Positions 1 to 8,504 of a stretch of 59,334 nucleotides of DNA are shown piece by piece. Both the position numbers and the translations under genes were made by a program. The stretch is from contig JAYFRC010000073.1 in assembly GCA_034926415.1 (NCBI GenBank), positions 1 through 59,334 on the forward strand. The letters run 5' to 3'. The notes under the pieces are model-generated. The model did not search any database and was not told the DNA's origin. It saw nothing but the letters and a program-made list of their open reading frames with translations. This stretch comes from JAYFRC01 sp034926415. Its GTDB lineage: Bacteria; Bacillota; Clostridia; Oscillospirales; Oscillospiraceae. How positions within the stretch are numbered: the stretch's first letter is position 1; each line of letters starts with the position of its first letter.

Positions 1-1128
1 ACCGAAGCCGCCGGAGGAACGGTAGGCCGTTATTTTCCCGGTATCCGGCGCGAAGTTGTTCTCCGGGTCCTCGGTTGTGACACGGCACTGGATGGCATAG
101 CCGCGGGCGACCACGTCGTCCTGGCAGGTTATCCCTATCTCGGGGTCGCTGAGGGGCTTGCCCTCAGCGATAAGTATCTGGGTGCGGACGAGGTCAATGC
201 CGGTCACCATCTCGGTGACGGTATGCTCGACCTGAATACGCGGGTTCATCTCAATGAAATAGTGGTGTCCCTGACTGTCAACAAGGAACTCGACGGTCCC
301 GGCATTGACGAAGCCGACCTGCTTTGCTATCTTAACGGCGTCGGCGCATAGTCTGTCGCGAACCTCCTGGGGCACTGCGAAAGCGGGCGTGAACTCTACA
401 ACCTTCTGAAAGCGGCGCTGCAGCGAGCAGTCGCGCTCGTGCAGATGCACGACGTTGCCGTACTTATCGGCGAGTACCTGAACCTCGATGTGCTTTGGGT
501 GCTCGAGAAATTTCTCGATAAATATGGAGTCGTCGCCGAAAGCCTTTTTCGACTCGGCTTTGACTAGGTCGAACGCGGGGATGACTTCCTCTTCCCTGTC
601 GCAGCGGCGCATACCGCGTCCTCCGCCTCCGGCCGCAGCCTTGAGCATTATCGGGAAGCCGTATTCCTTCGCCTTGGCAAGGGCCTCCGCGCCGTCTTTC
701 AGCGGCTCGGTCCCTCCGGGGATTATGGGAACTCCGCAGGCGATGGCGGTCGCTTTCGCGGCCAGCTTGTCGCCCATCTGAGCGAGAACGTTTGAGGGCG
801 GGCCGATAAAAATTACGCCGTTGTCCTCGCAGGCCTTGGCAAACGCCGCGTTCTCGGACAGAAATCCGTAGCCGGGGTGTATCGCGTCGACGTGACGCTT
901 TTTCGCAAGATCAATGATGAGATCGATGTTCAGATACGCCGCGAGAGGCCCGAGTTTCTCGCCTATCTGGTAGGATTCGTCCGCCTTCGTGCGGAAAAGG
1001 TTATTGATGTCCTCCTTTGAATACATGGCGACCGTATGCAGCCCGAGATCCGAGCAGGCTCGGAATACCCGTATCGCTATCTCGCCGCGGTTCGCAACAA
1101 GGACCTTGTCAATGTTGTGCTCTGCCAT
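1..1128 (-). CDS. pyc: Pyruvate carboxylase, N-terminal part (biotin carboxylase domain), truncated by window edge
   Basis: ATP- and biotin-dependent carboxylation of pyruvate to oxaloacetate (anaplerosis). Only the first 376 residues are in the window. Visible are VLVANRGEIAIRVFRA at residues 9-24, the ATP-grasp glycine loop KAAAGGGGRGMR at about 163-174, HERDCSLQRR at 230-239 and EMNPRIQVEHTVTE at 293-306. The stretch EDPENNFAPDTGKITAYR near 353-370, followed by SSGGFG, is typical of pyruvate carboxylase and not of acetyl-CoA carboxylase AccC, which is the main alternative. The start is ATG preceded by AGGAAGG about 10 bases upstream, with a good promoter further up. The carboxyltransferase and biotinyl parts, fused or as a separate subunit, would lie outside the window. 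Confidence 0.85.
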   Translation of the reverse strand, partial: MAEHNIDKVLVANRGEIAIRVFRACSDLGLHTVAMYSKEDINNLFRTKADESYQIGEKLGPLAAYLNIDLIIDLAKKRHVDAIHPGYGFLSENAAFAKACEDNGVIFIGPPSNVLAQMGDKLAAKATAIACGVPIIPGGTEPLKDGAEALAKAKEYGFPIMLKAAAGGGGRGMRRCDREEEVIPAFDLVKAESKKAFGDDSIFIEKFLEHPKHIEVQVLADKYGNVVHLHERDCSLQRRFQKVVEFTPAFAVPQEVRDRLCADAVKIAKQVGFVNAGTVEFLVDSQGHHYFIEMNPRIQVEHTVTEMVTGIDLVRTQILIAEGKPLSDPEIGITCQDDVVARGYAIQCRVTTEDPENNFAPDTGKITAYRSSGGFG

Positions 1129-1226
1129 TTTCGTATCTACCTTCCTATAAATGATAGTTTTTTCCGGCCTGTGCTACCAGTCTGCACGGCCCAATATAAA
1201 ATAAAGCAAAATTTCTTTCATATTAC

Positions 1227-1255
1227 AGTATAGCCTTGGAATATCAATTTTGCAA
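1227..1255 (-). promoter_or_regulatory. Probable sigma-A promoter of pyc
   Basis: On the minus strand TTGCAA (-35) is followed after 17 bases by TATACT (-10), about 100 bases before the pyc start codon. Spacing and hexamers fit a housekeeping promoter; no operator is obvious. Confidence 0.55.
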
Positions 1256-1294
1256 GATTGAAAATTATAAATTGCAAATTTCACCATTGCGCAC

Positions 1295-1332
1295 AAAAAA
1301 TCTCTGAAAATTTTGCTTTTCAGAGATTTTTT
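1295..1332 (-). terminator. Rho-independent terminator after the ferredoxin gene
   Basis: A perfect 16-bp inverted repeat (AAAAAATCTCTGAAAA and its complement, loop TTTTGC) reads as a terminator on both strands because the stem ends in A/T runs. It lies just downstream of the minus-strand ferredoxin/molybdoenzyme pair and upstream of the pyc promoter. Confidence 0.75.
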
Positions 1333-1360
1333 GATTCATTTTTAACGAGGTGTTTTTCTT

Positions 1361-1795
1361 TCAGCGACTATTTGGCTCCCACTCGAGCGCCTGCTGCGGA
1401 CAAGCTTCAACACAGACAGGGCGGAAACCGTGGCGCACTCTGTCTATACAGCCGTCGCATTTCTGTATTATACCGTTCGTATCAAAAAATATCGCTCCAA
1501 ACGGGCAGGCGTCGGCGCACTTGCCGCAGCCGATGCAGGGGGCGTTATCGTGCAGGACGATGCCGGTTTCCGTGTCGCGGATGATACTTCCTGTCGGGCA
1601 GACGGCAGCACAGCGGGTCGTTACGCAGTGAAAGCAGCTGTGGGAATTGAAAACGAGGTGCAGTTCGCCGCTTTCCATGCGCTCCTTGAGATCAATATGT
1701 CTAAGCAGCGGGCTCTGCTGATCCTTTTCATCTATACAGGCGACGGCGCAGACGCCGCAGCCGGTGCATTTTCTTGTTTCGCAGTGTATACCCAT
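1361..1795 (-). CDS. Ferredoxin-like electron-transfer subunit with four 4Fe-4S motifs
   Basis: A 144-residue iron-sulfur protein of the DMSO-reductase beta-subunit/HydN/CooF type that shuttles electrons to or from a molybdopterin catalytic subunit. Cys motifs occur in order at residues 10-13-16-20 (CTGCGVCAVAC), then CFHCVTTRCAAVCP, CIGCGKCADACP, and CDGC paired with CVEACP near the C-terminus, giving four clusters. There is no signal peptide or Tat motif, so it is cytoplasmic. It starts 35 bases after the stop of the molybdopterin oxidoreductase, with AAAGGAA upstream, so the pair is almost certainly one operon and complex. The physiological donor or acceptor cannot be read from the sequence. 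Confidence 0.88.
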   Translation of the reverse strand: MGIHCETRKCTGCGVCAVACIDEKDQQSPLLRHIDLKERMESGELHLVFNSHSCFHCVTTRCAAVCPTGSIIRDTETGIVLHDNAPCIGCGKCADACPFGAIFFDTNGIIQKCDGCIDRVRHGFRPVCVEACPQQALEWEPNSR

Positions 1796-1830
1796 TTTTT
1801 ATGACCGTTCCTTTCGCCGCTTCTGAGGTT

Positions 1831-3921
1831 TTATCCTTTTCTTATCTGGCAGCTCATAGTCCTGTATCCCGGCACTCCACAGCACTCGTCGTAATTGTCT
1901 AGAGGCAGGATCGCTCCTAGGTCGGCCTCATTGTAATCCGGGAGCGCACATACCATACCGCGCGGAACCGTTCTGGTGGTGTTGGCGCGCATTTTTACGC
2001 TTCCGATCTCCGTTATTATTTCGACCTGGTCGTTGTCAACTATCCCGAGCGCCTTTGCGTCTTCCGCGTTTATATCGACGGTAGGCGCCGGATACAGTGC
2101 ACGTATCCACGTTATACGGTTCATGCGTGAATGGAAGCCGTAGGTCTGTCTGTTTCCGACCGAGAGCAGGAATGGATACTCGCGCACGGTCTTATCCGCG
2201 CGTGGTGCGACGTATTCAGGCAGGTCTGCGTATCCGTCGCGGTGCATCAGCGTGGATTTGAGCTCGTACTTTCTGGTCGGAGTACGGTATCCGGCCTCGG
2301 TATATTCTCCTGGGCGCACGGGCAGGTCGCTGACCTTTACAGGCTCCGTCGCGGCCTTTACCATGTCGAGCGACAGGTCTAGCCTTCGCAGGATATCATC
2401 GCAGCATGGTTCGCTTCCGCTGCAAAGCAGAGTGTCTCTGGGTGCTACGCGTTTTGCGAGAGCGCAGATTATATCAAGATCTGAGCGTGCCTCTCCGACA
2501 GGCTCTATAACCGCCGGCGTATAGTATATTTCGTCATTCCCGCGCATAGTGAGCGAGCCGTGCTCAAACGTTGACGTCGAGGGAAGGATGATATCGGCAT
2601 AGTCGGTCGCCTTTGTGTAGAATATATCGGCGTCCACATAAAAATCAAGGTCTCTTAGCGTCTCCATAAATATATGGTTGTCCGGAAAACGCATCACGTT
2701 CAGTCCGAAGGAGCAGAGAGCGCGCACCGGGTAGGGCTTCTTTTCCTCCACCTGGCGGCAGAAATCCATTATCTGAAATTCGTCGATAAAGTGATCCCAA
2801 AGCGGGTATTTTCTCGCGCCGATGGTGCGGTTTGCGCTTGCGACACGCGTCTCGTGTGAAAAATCCTCGAAGGCCTGCACGATGCGGTTCGGACGCACAT
2901 TCGGTATCTGTCCGCCGCGCACGTCGTAAAATCCCGTTATCGCGGCCAGAGCCTCTATCGCTCGCCGCGTCTGAACGCCATTTCTCTGTTGGGCGATAGC
3001 CCCGGTCGATATCATCATCGACATGGGCGCGTTCATCATTATCATCCGCGCCGCCGATTCAAGCTGCTCTCTTGGAACTCCGGTTATGCGCTCGACCACT
3101 TCGGGCGTAAAATCGTGCACATAGGCACGGTAATCGAAAAAGCCCGATACGTTCTGCTCGATATAGCTCTTGTTTAACCAGTCGTTCTGGATGAATATGC
3201 GCGCCAGGCCGTGCGCCAGGACCGCGTCTGTCCCCGGCTTTATCTGAAGGTGTATGTCGGCGAGCCGGCAGGTGCTCACAGTTACGCGCGGGTCTATCGC
3301 TATGACCTTTGCGCCGCGCTTTTGTGTAAGCACGGGGTCGACAATGGTGTTGCCCTTGTTGTACGGGTTGCAGCCCCACATCAAAACGACGCCCGAATGG
3401 TTGATGTCCGGGTGCGAGGTGCATCCGGCGGCCACGCCGCCCGCTATAATTCTGCTGCATCCGGACAGTCCAAGATCACTGCCGAAATTAATTGTTCCGA
3501 AAGAATAGGCAAGGCGTCGCAGGAACGGCTTGTACCAGCTGCTGTACCCGTTGTAAAACGCCACGGCATCCGGGCCGTATTTTTTTCTGCAGTCGCCGAG
3601 CCGCTTCCCGACCTCGTCCAACGCCTCGTCCCAGGATATCGGCTCAAACTTTCCCGCGCCGCGTTCCCCCACGCGGCGGAGCGGAGTCTTTATCCTGTCC
3701 TTATGATAAATATACGGGCGGTTCGCGTGTCCGCGCGCACAGAGATAACCGTTTCCGTAAATGGGATTCTTGCAGCCCTCAACTTTAATGACCACGCCGT
3801 CTTTGATATACGCATCGATATTGCAGTTTGCGTTGCATATACCGCATATCGTTCTTCGTATTTCAATGTTTTTGTCCAGCTGAGGCAGTTTTGCTCCCCT
3901 CACTGCCGACTCATTTGTCAT
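1831..3921 (-). CDS. Molybdopterin (bis-MGD) oxidoreductase, catalytic subunit
   Basis: A 696-residue DMSO-reductase superfamily enzyme. An N-terminal 4Fe-4S site is seen as C26-x2-C29-x3-C33-x27-C61, followed by the motif FEPISWDEALDEVGKRL. C155, in the segment SDLGLSGCSRII, is a plausible metal ligand. The C-terminal dinucleotide-binding domain ends with VPRGMVCALPDYNEAD. There is no Tat leader, so it is cytoplasmic. I chose ATG at 3921 because GAGGGGGAG precedes it; the frame stays open 35 codons further upstream, but that extension has no ribosome site and looks non-coding. The partner is the adjacent ferredoxin. The substrate is unknown; thiosulfate/polysulfide reductase-like, formate dehydrogenase-like and acetylene-hydratase-like members of this family cannot be told apart by eye. 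Confidence 0.85.
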   Translation of the reverse strand: MTNESAVRGAKLPQLDKNIEIRRTICGICNANCNIDAYIKDGVVIKVEGCKNPIYGNGYLCARGHANRPYIYHKDRIKTPLRRVGERGAGKFEPISWDEALDEVGKRLGDCRKKYGPDAVAFYNGYSSWYKPFLRRLAYSFGTINFGSDLGLSGCSRIIAGGVAAGCTSHPDINHSGVVLMWGCNPYNKGNTIVDPVLTQKRGAKVIAIDPRVTVSTCRLADIHLQIKPGTDAVLAHGLARIFIQNDWLNKSYIEQNVSGFFDYRAYVHDFTPEVVERITGVPREQLESAARMIMMNAPMSMMISTGAIAQQRNGVQTRRAIEALAAITGFYDVRGGQIPNVRPNRIVQAFEDFSHETRVASANRTIGARKYPLWDHFIDEFQIMDFCRQVEEKKPYPVRALCSFGLNVMRFPDNHIFMETLRDLDFYVDADIFYTKATDYADIILPSTSTFEHGSLTMRGNDEIYYTPAVIEPVGEARSDLDIICALAKRVAPRDTLLCSGSEPCCDDILRRLDLSLDMVKAATEPVKVSDLPVRPGEYTEAGYRTPTRKYELKSTLMHRDGYADLPEYVAPRADKTVREYPFLLSVGNRQTYGFHSRMNRITWIRALYPAPTVDINAEDAKALGIVDNDQVEIITEIGSVKMRANTTRTVPRGMVCALPDYNEADLGAILPLDNYDECCGVPGYRTMSCQIRKG

Positions 3922-4104
3922 CTGTACAGCTCCCCCTCTTCGGAAGTTATCCCGCTGAGGATATCTCCCGACATAAAACTTGCAGATACAATTAAATATA
4001 ATATTTATTATTATTTTAACGAACACACGTTATTTTGTCAACAATCTGCGTCTGCGCGATTTTCGTACCCCCGTCAGCACATTGCGCCTATTTCATTGGC
4101 CGAG

Positions 4105-4135
4105 CAAAAAACACGGGCGGCGGTTCGCCGTCCGT
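4105..4135 (-). terminator. Terminator of the feo operon
   Basis: Stem ACGGGCGGCG pairing with CGCCGTCCGT (one G-U pair) around loop GTT. On the minus strand it is followed by a run of six T. It lies 12 bases past the stop of the small Cys-rich protein. Confidence 0.75.
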
Positions 4136-4146
4136 ATTTTTTACAT

Positions 4147-4323
4147 TTATTTCCTTTTCCCGCAGTCTCCTAGGCCGCAGTAAGCGCAGTTTCCTGAACA
4201 GCCTCCGCATCCCGGACACGATCCGCATTTGCCGCGCGAAGAGCGGTACATCCGCAGCGCCACATAAACGAACGCCCATATCAAAAGCGCCGCCGCACCG
4301 GCATTTATCAAAATTCCCAACAT
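4147..4323 (-). CDS. FeoB-associated Cys-rich membrane protein
   Basis: A 58-residue protein with one N-terminal membrane helix (about residues 4-24) and a short basic stretch, then a cysteine cluster (C33, C36, C39, C42, C46, C49, C54) in a Gly-rich tail. This is the architecture of the small FeoB-associated Cys-rich family, found next to ferrous iron transporters and thought to act with FeoB. The start is ATG at 4323, 6 bases after GAGGTG; the frame also allows GTG at 4332, but that would overlap the ribosome site. It begins 22 bases after the feoB stop on the same strand, so it is co-transcribed. Confidence 0.8.
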   Translation of the reverse strand: MLGILINAGAAALLIWAFVYVALRMYRSSRGKCGSCPGCGGCSGNCAYCGLGDCGKRK

Positions 4324-4345
4324 AATATTCACCTCAATATCGACA

Positions 4346-6754
4346 TCAGATAAATAGCGAAGCTATCTGATAAACTATCACCGACGTTACATACGCCATC
4401 ATGAGCTGCCAGCCGAGACATGCGAGTGTCCATTTCGCACTGTTCATCTCCCGGCGTATCGTCGCAATGGCCGCGACGCATGGAGTATAAAGACCGCAGA
4501 ACACGATGAACGCGAACGCCGCCGCGGGCGAAAACGTCCCGCCGAGCGCCAACGCGACCGACGCGCCCGAGGCCGTCAGCGAAAAGCCGTAAAACAGGCT
4601 CATCGAAGATACTACCGCTTCCTTGGCGACAAGCCCCGTCAGCAGCGCCACGGCCGCCTGCCAAACCCCGAAGCCCATCGGCGCGAACAGCGGAGCTATT
4701 ATCCCGCCGAACTCCGCGAGCATACTCTGCGACACGTCTCCGACCATCTGAAACTGGAAATTGAAGTTCTGAAGCAGCCAGATGACGACGCTCATCGCAA
4801 GGATTATCGTTGCCGCGCGGGTAAGGAAGTCTCTGACTTTTTCCCAGACGTGGAGCGATATATTGCGTATCGTCGGCATACGGTATGGCGGCAATTCCAG
4901 TAAAAACGCCGCCGGCTCGCCGCGATACAATATGCGCTTCAGCAAAAGTCCGGAGATTATCGCGAGGGCCACTCCGATTATGTAAACAGCCGCCACGACC
5001 AGCCCTCTGTAATGGCTGAAGAACGCCCCGGCCATCAAGCCGTATATCGGAAGTCTCGCGGAGCAGGACATAAACGGCACGAGCATTATCGTCATGCGCC
5101 TGTCCCTTTCGTTTTCCATTGTGCGCGCACCCATGACCGCGGGCACTGTACAGCCGAAGCCCATCAGCATAGGTATGAACGCCTTGCCGGAAAGTCCGAA
5201 GCGGCGGAGCGTCCTGTCCATGACGAAGGCCGCACGGGCCATGTATCCCGAGTCCTCAAGAAACGAAAGGCACAGGAACAGCAGCGCTATCATAGGCAGG
5301 AACGTGACCACTCCTCCGACTCCGGCGATGACTCCGTCCACTATCAGGCTCCGCGCCCACTCGGCAGTTCCGGCGGATATCAGCGCCGTGTTGACGACAG
5401 GCGACAGCCCGTTTTCTATGGCCGCCGCTAGGAGGTCTGAAAGCTTCGAGCCTATCGGCCCGAAAGTGAGCCAGAACATTATCATCATAAGTCCCAGGAA
5501 CACCGGGAAAGCAAGTATTTTGTTCGTGGCGATGGCGTCTATTTTGTCCGTAAGCGTCTCGCCTGAGCGCTCGGCGCGCTTGACCGAGCCGTGTACAACC
5601 TGCTCGATGAATCTGTATCTGCTGTCCGCTATCAGCGTTTCGCGGTCTCCCAGAGGACTAGATGCCTCGTATTCAAGAGCTATCTGCTCTATGCGCTGCT
5701 TAGTGACCTCTCCCAGTCCCAGCGCCTTTTCGACGAGCGGGTCGCCCTCAATAAGCTTTATCGCCGCCCAGTGCGCGGGAATCCCGGCGGCGTAAGCCTT
5801 GTCGTGTATGAGTTCTCCCACGCGGTGATGTATCTCGTGGGTAAAATCGTCGTAGAGGTCGTCCGGCTGAACGGTGAGGCCCGTATGCATCTGCTTGTGC
5901 GCCTTGACGAGAAGCTCGTCGAGATTTCTCCCGTCGCGTGCGGATATGGGAACGACCGGTATGCCGAGCCGTGCCGACAGCTTTTCGACGTCTATCCTGT
6001 CTCCGTGCTTTTCGACCTCGTCCATGAAGTTAAGTGCCATTACCATCGGCCTCTCAAGCTCAAGGAGCTGCATCGTGAGATACAGGTTTCGTTCAAGGTT
6101 CGTCGCGTCCACTATATTTATTATAGCGTCCGGGTGCTCACCGATGATAAAATCTCTTGCTACTACCTCCTCCGCGGAGTAAGGCGAAAGCGAGTATATA
6201 CCAGGCAGATCGACTATTGTCATGCGCTTGTCGCCGAGCTTAGTCTGCCCCTCTTTTTTCTCGACCGTGACGCCCGCCCAGTTGCCGACATACTGGTTCG
6301 ATCCCGTCAGAGCGTTGAACAGCGTCGTCTTACCGCAGTTGGGGTTGCCGGCGAGCGCCACTTTCCACTCGTGTGTGTCGTGTTCATTCGGATCGTAGTG
6401 GTGCGGATGTTCGCGCGCCTCGTGTATGTGGGCATCCGTCATGCGCCGCTTAGCTTTCCAGTCTATCTCTATAATCTGTGCGTGAGGGGGCTCCTCGCCC
6501 TCTCTGAGCTCGCGTATCTCTATTTTCGCGGCGTCGGCCTTTCTCAGCGACAGCTCATAGCCACGCAGCGAGACCTCCAGCGGGTCTCCCATGGGCGCAG
6601 CCTTGACGAGCGTGACCTCGGTTCCGGGCGTAAGGCCCATATCTATGAGCCTGCGTCTTATCTCCCCGCGTCCGCCGACAAGCGACAGTATGACTCCGCT
6701 TTGACCCACTCCGAGGTTTTCCAGCGTATTTTTGTTTTCGTTAATCGTGTTCAT
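4346..6754 (-). CDS. feoB: Ferrous iron transport protein with fused FeoA and FeoB domains
   Basis: An 802-residue Fe(II) importer. Residues about 12-83 form a FeoA (SH3-like) domain. A linker rich in His follows (seven His between 109 and 128). The G domain then carries GNPNCGKTT at 136-144, the G3 motif DLPGIYSLSPYS, and NFMDE as the NKxD-equivalent. The helical regulatory region and the polytopic membrane domain follow, with the Cys-containing motif GFGCTVPAVMGAR and the second gate segment near the C-terminus. FeoA and FeoB are usually separate genes, and fusion is a known minority arrangement. No strong ribosome site is visible; GGAG lies about 14 bases before the ATG. A promoter and an inverted-repeat operator lie upstream. 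Confidence 0.93.
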   Translation of the reverse strand: MNTINENKNTLENLGVGQSGVILSLVGGRGEIRRRLIDMGLTPGTEVTLVKAAPMGDPLEVSLRGYELSLRKADAAKIEIRELREGEEPPHAQIIEIDWKAKRRMTDAHIHEAREHPHHYDPNEHDTHEWKVALAGNPNCGKTTLFNALTGSNQYVGNWAGVTVEKKEGQTKLGDKRMTIVDLPGIYSLSPYSAEEVVARDFIIGEHPDAIINIVDATNLERNLYLTMQLLELERPMVMALNFMDEVEKHGDRIDVEKLSARLGIPVVPISARDGRNLDELLVKAHKQMHTGLTVQPDDLYDDFTHEIHHRVGELIHDKAYAAGIPAHWAAIKLIEGDPLVEKALGLGEVTKQRIEQIALEYEASSPLGDRETLIADSRYRFIEQVVHGSVKRAERSGETLTDKIDAIATNKILAFPVFLGLMMIMFWLTFGPIGSKLSDLLAAAIENGLSPVVNTALISAGTAEWARSLIVDGVIAGVGGVVTFLPMIALLFLCLSFLEDSGYMARAAFVMDRTLRRFGLSGKAFIPMLMGFGCTVPAVMGARTMENERDRRMTIMLVPFMSCSARLPIYGLMAGAFFSHYRGLVVAAVYIIGVALAIISGLLLKRILYRGEPAAFLLELPPYRMPTIRNISLHVWEKVRDFLTRAATIILAMSVVIWLLQNFNFQFQMVGDVSQSMLAEFGGIIAPLFAPMGFGVWQAAVALLTGLVAKEAVVSSMSLFYGFSLTASGASVALALGGTFSPAAAFAFIVFCGLYTPCVAAIATIRREMNSAKWTLACLGWQLMMAYVTSVIVYQIASLFI

Positions 6755-6813
6755 AAAATATATATATGCTCCAGTTCTGAAAAATGGGACAAAGTCTGTG
6801 CGCCTCTCAAAAA

Positions 6814-6829
6814 GTTAGTCATTGCTAAC
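6814..6829. promoter_or_regulatory. Candidate iron-responsive operator upstream of feoAB
   Basis: A perfect inverted repeat GTTAG-tcattg-CTAAC placed about +5 to +20 relative to the predicted feoAB start site. The half-sites resemble the TTAG/CTAA halves recognised by DtxR/IdeR-family repressors. The assignment to a DtxR-type regulator is inference; no such regulator gene is in the window. Confidence 0.45.
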
Positions 6830-6840
6830 TCACACTAATA

Positions 6841-6868
6841 ATTATACACATTCCTCAGTGTTTGTAAA
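6841..6868 (-). promoter_or_regulatory. feoAB promoter
   Basis: On the minus strand TTTACA (-35), 16 bases, then TATAAT preceded by TG (extended -10). The leader to the feoAB start codon is about 80 bases and contains the GTTAG/CTAAC inverted repeat. Confidence 0.65.
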
Positions 6869-6950
6869 AAACATAACGAATAAATAACAAAATAAATTTG
6901 CCCGCGCTTTTGTCGCTTTTCCACACTTCTTGCCGGGAGCGCCCCGCGCA

Positions 6951-6983
6951 GAAAAAGGGACTGCCGCAAATCGCGGCAGTCCC
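6951..6983 (-). terminator. Terminator of the amino acid ABC transporter operon
   Basis: An 11-bp perfect stem GGGACTGCCGC/GCGGCAGTCCC with a 5-base loop, followed on the minus strand by TTTTTC. It sits 16 bases after the stop of the ATPase gene. Confidence 0.85.
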
Positions 6984-6998
6984 AATGCATTTCAAATG

Positions 6999-7763
6999 TT
7001 ATCCTTCTGTAAGCCTGTTCAAAAACGCACGCGTGCGCTCGCTCGACGGGTGGTCGATGACCTGTTTGGGGTCTCCTTCTTCGACAATATAGCCCTTATC
7101 CATGAATATCACGTAGTCGGCGACGTCCCGCGCGAAGTTCATCTCGTGTGTGACGATGACCATCGTCATCTTTTCGCTTGCGAGCTGACGTATTACCTTT
7201 AGTATCTCTGCCGTGAGTTCAGGGTCTAGCGCTGAGGTCGGCTCGTCGAAAAAGAGTATCTTCGGGTTCATCGCAAGAGCGCGGGCTATCGCCACGCGCT
7301 GCTGCTGTCCGCCAGAAAGCTGGCATGGATAGTAGTCCGCCTTGTCGGCAAGCCCCATTTTATCGAGCAGTTCAAGCGCGGTCTTCCTCGCGTCCTCCCT
7401 GCTTCGTTTCTTGACGCTCACTGGCGCGTCGGTCAGGTTTTTCATAACCGTATAGTGAGGGAACAGATTGAAATTCTGGAACACGAGCCCGAAATAACCC
7501 TGTATGCGCCGAAGATCCTTCGGCGGAGCGTAGACGGTTCTTCCATCAGCGTCGTTCCAGGCGGCCTTCTCGCCGGCGTAGGAGAGGACGCCAGAGTCCA
7601 TGGTCTCAAGCAGAGTCGCGCAGCGCAGCAGCGTGCTCTTGCCGCTTCCGGACGGGCCGATTATCGCCACGACCTGCCCCTCCTCCACCGATACGGAAAT
7701 ATCGTGGAGAACGTCGAGCTCGCCGAAGCTCTTTTTAAGATTTGTTATCTCGAGCAGCTTCAC
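6999..7763 (-). CDS. Polar amino acid ABC transporter, ATP-binding protein (GlnQ type)
   Basis: A 254-residue cytoplasmic ATPase that powers uptake through the neighbouring permease. It has Walker A GPSGSGKST at 36-44, Q-loop region VFQNFNLFPH, signature LSGGQQQRVAIARA, Walker B ILFFDEPTSALDPE and the switch His in VTHEM. The start is GTG, 9 bases after GGAGG. It is the last gene of the operon binding protein-permease-ATPase and is followed by a terminator. The specific substrate (glutamine, cystine, basic amino acid or other) cannot be decided from sequence. Confidence 0.9.
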   Translation of the reverse strand: MKLLEITNLKKSFGELDVLHDISVSVEEGQVVAIIGPSGSGKSTLLRCATLLETMDSGVLSYAGEKAAWNDADGRTVYAPPKDLRRIQGYFGLVFQNFNLFPHYTVMKNLTDAPVSVKKRSREDARKTALELLDKMGLADKADYYPCQLSGGQQQRVAIARALAMNPKILFFDEPTSALDPELTAEILKVIRQLASEKMTMVIVTHEMNFARDVADYVIFMDKGYIVEEGDPKQVIDHPSSERTRAFLNRLTEG

Positions 7764-7776
7764 CGACGCGCCCTCC

Positions 7777-8427
7777 TCATCTGTAATAATCCATGCTCTT
7801 TTCGATGCGCTCCATCACTATGGCGACGACGAAGTTGAAGATATAGTAGAATGCTCCGGCGATAAACAGCGGCATGACCGTCGTTTTTGCGGCGGCTATC
7901 TGTTGGGCGAGCGTGAACATCTCCGTGTAGGAGATTACGAAGGCCAGCGACGTGTCCTTGACAAGGGTAATGACCTCGTTCGTGACCGGCGGCATGACAT
8001 GCTTGCACATCTGCGGGAACACTATTTTGCGGAAGGTCTGGCCCTTCGTGTAGCCGAGCACCTTGGCGGCCTCGTAGTGCCCCTGTGGCACGGCCTGTAT
8101 TCCGCTTCTGTAAATCTCCGCGAAATATGCCGCGTAGTTGATGACGAAGGCGATTATGGTCGCATAGAATCTCCAACTGTGTCCCAGCTGTATCCCGGCT
8201 ATATAGTAGGGGCCAAAGCACACCACGATAAGCTGGAGCATAAGCGGCGTTCCGCGCATTATTGATATGTAGAGCTTGGTGATTAAACTCAGCGGCTTTA
8301 TGCGCGACATACGCCCAAACGCTACCACAAGTCCGAGCGGCAGTGAGAACACCAGCGTCAGGGTAAATATGAGCAGCGTCGCTCCGAACCCAGACAAAAG
8401 CTGTTGTATTATGACAAGAAGCGTCAT
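7777..8427 (-). CDS. Polar amino acid ABC transporter permease (HisM/GlnP type)
   Basis: A 216-residue inner-membrane permease with about five hydrophobic segments. The EAA coupling loop is visible (EIYRSGIQAVPQGHYEAAK), as is the N-terminal GATLLIFTLTLVFSLPLGL helix. Length is normal for this family of single-domain permeases that work as homodimers. The stop lies 13 bases before the GTG of the ATPase gene. The start ATG follows the substrate-binding protein gene by about 77 bases. Confidence 0.9.
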   Translation of the reverse strand: MTLLVIIQQLLSGFGATLLIFTLTLVFSLPLGLVVAFGRMSRIKPLSLITKLYISIMRGTPLMLQLIVVCFGPYYIAGIQLGHSWRFYATIIAFVINYAAYFAEIYRSGIQAVPQGHYEAAKVLGYTKGQTFRKIVFPQMCKHVMPPVTNEVITLVKDTSLAFVISYTEMFTLAQQIAAAKTTVMPLFIAGAFYYIFNFVVAIVMERIEKSMDYYR

Positions 8428-8504
8428 CTCTCCGCCATCCCTTCAAAATCGCGCCGTTTCGCCGGAGGGATTACTCCCGCCGTCCATGCGCAGCCGAAAA
8501 ATTT

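Noticed and set aside
3211..4173. 320-codon plus-strand ORF opposite the molybdoenzyme
   Set aside because: Shadow of the GC-rich minus-strand gene; composition Arg/Val-rich with no domain, and the opposite strand has clear family motifs.
5591..6838. 415-codon plus-strand ORF opposite feoAB
   Set aside because: Antisense shadow of a well-recognised transporter; no ribosome site or motifs.
7760..8446. 228-codon alternative minus-strand frame over the ABC permease
   Set aside because: Overlaps the true permease in another frame; contains no hydrophobic helices.
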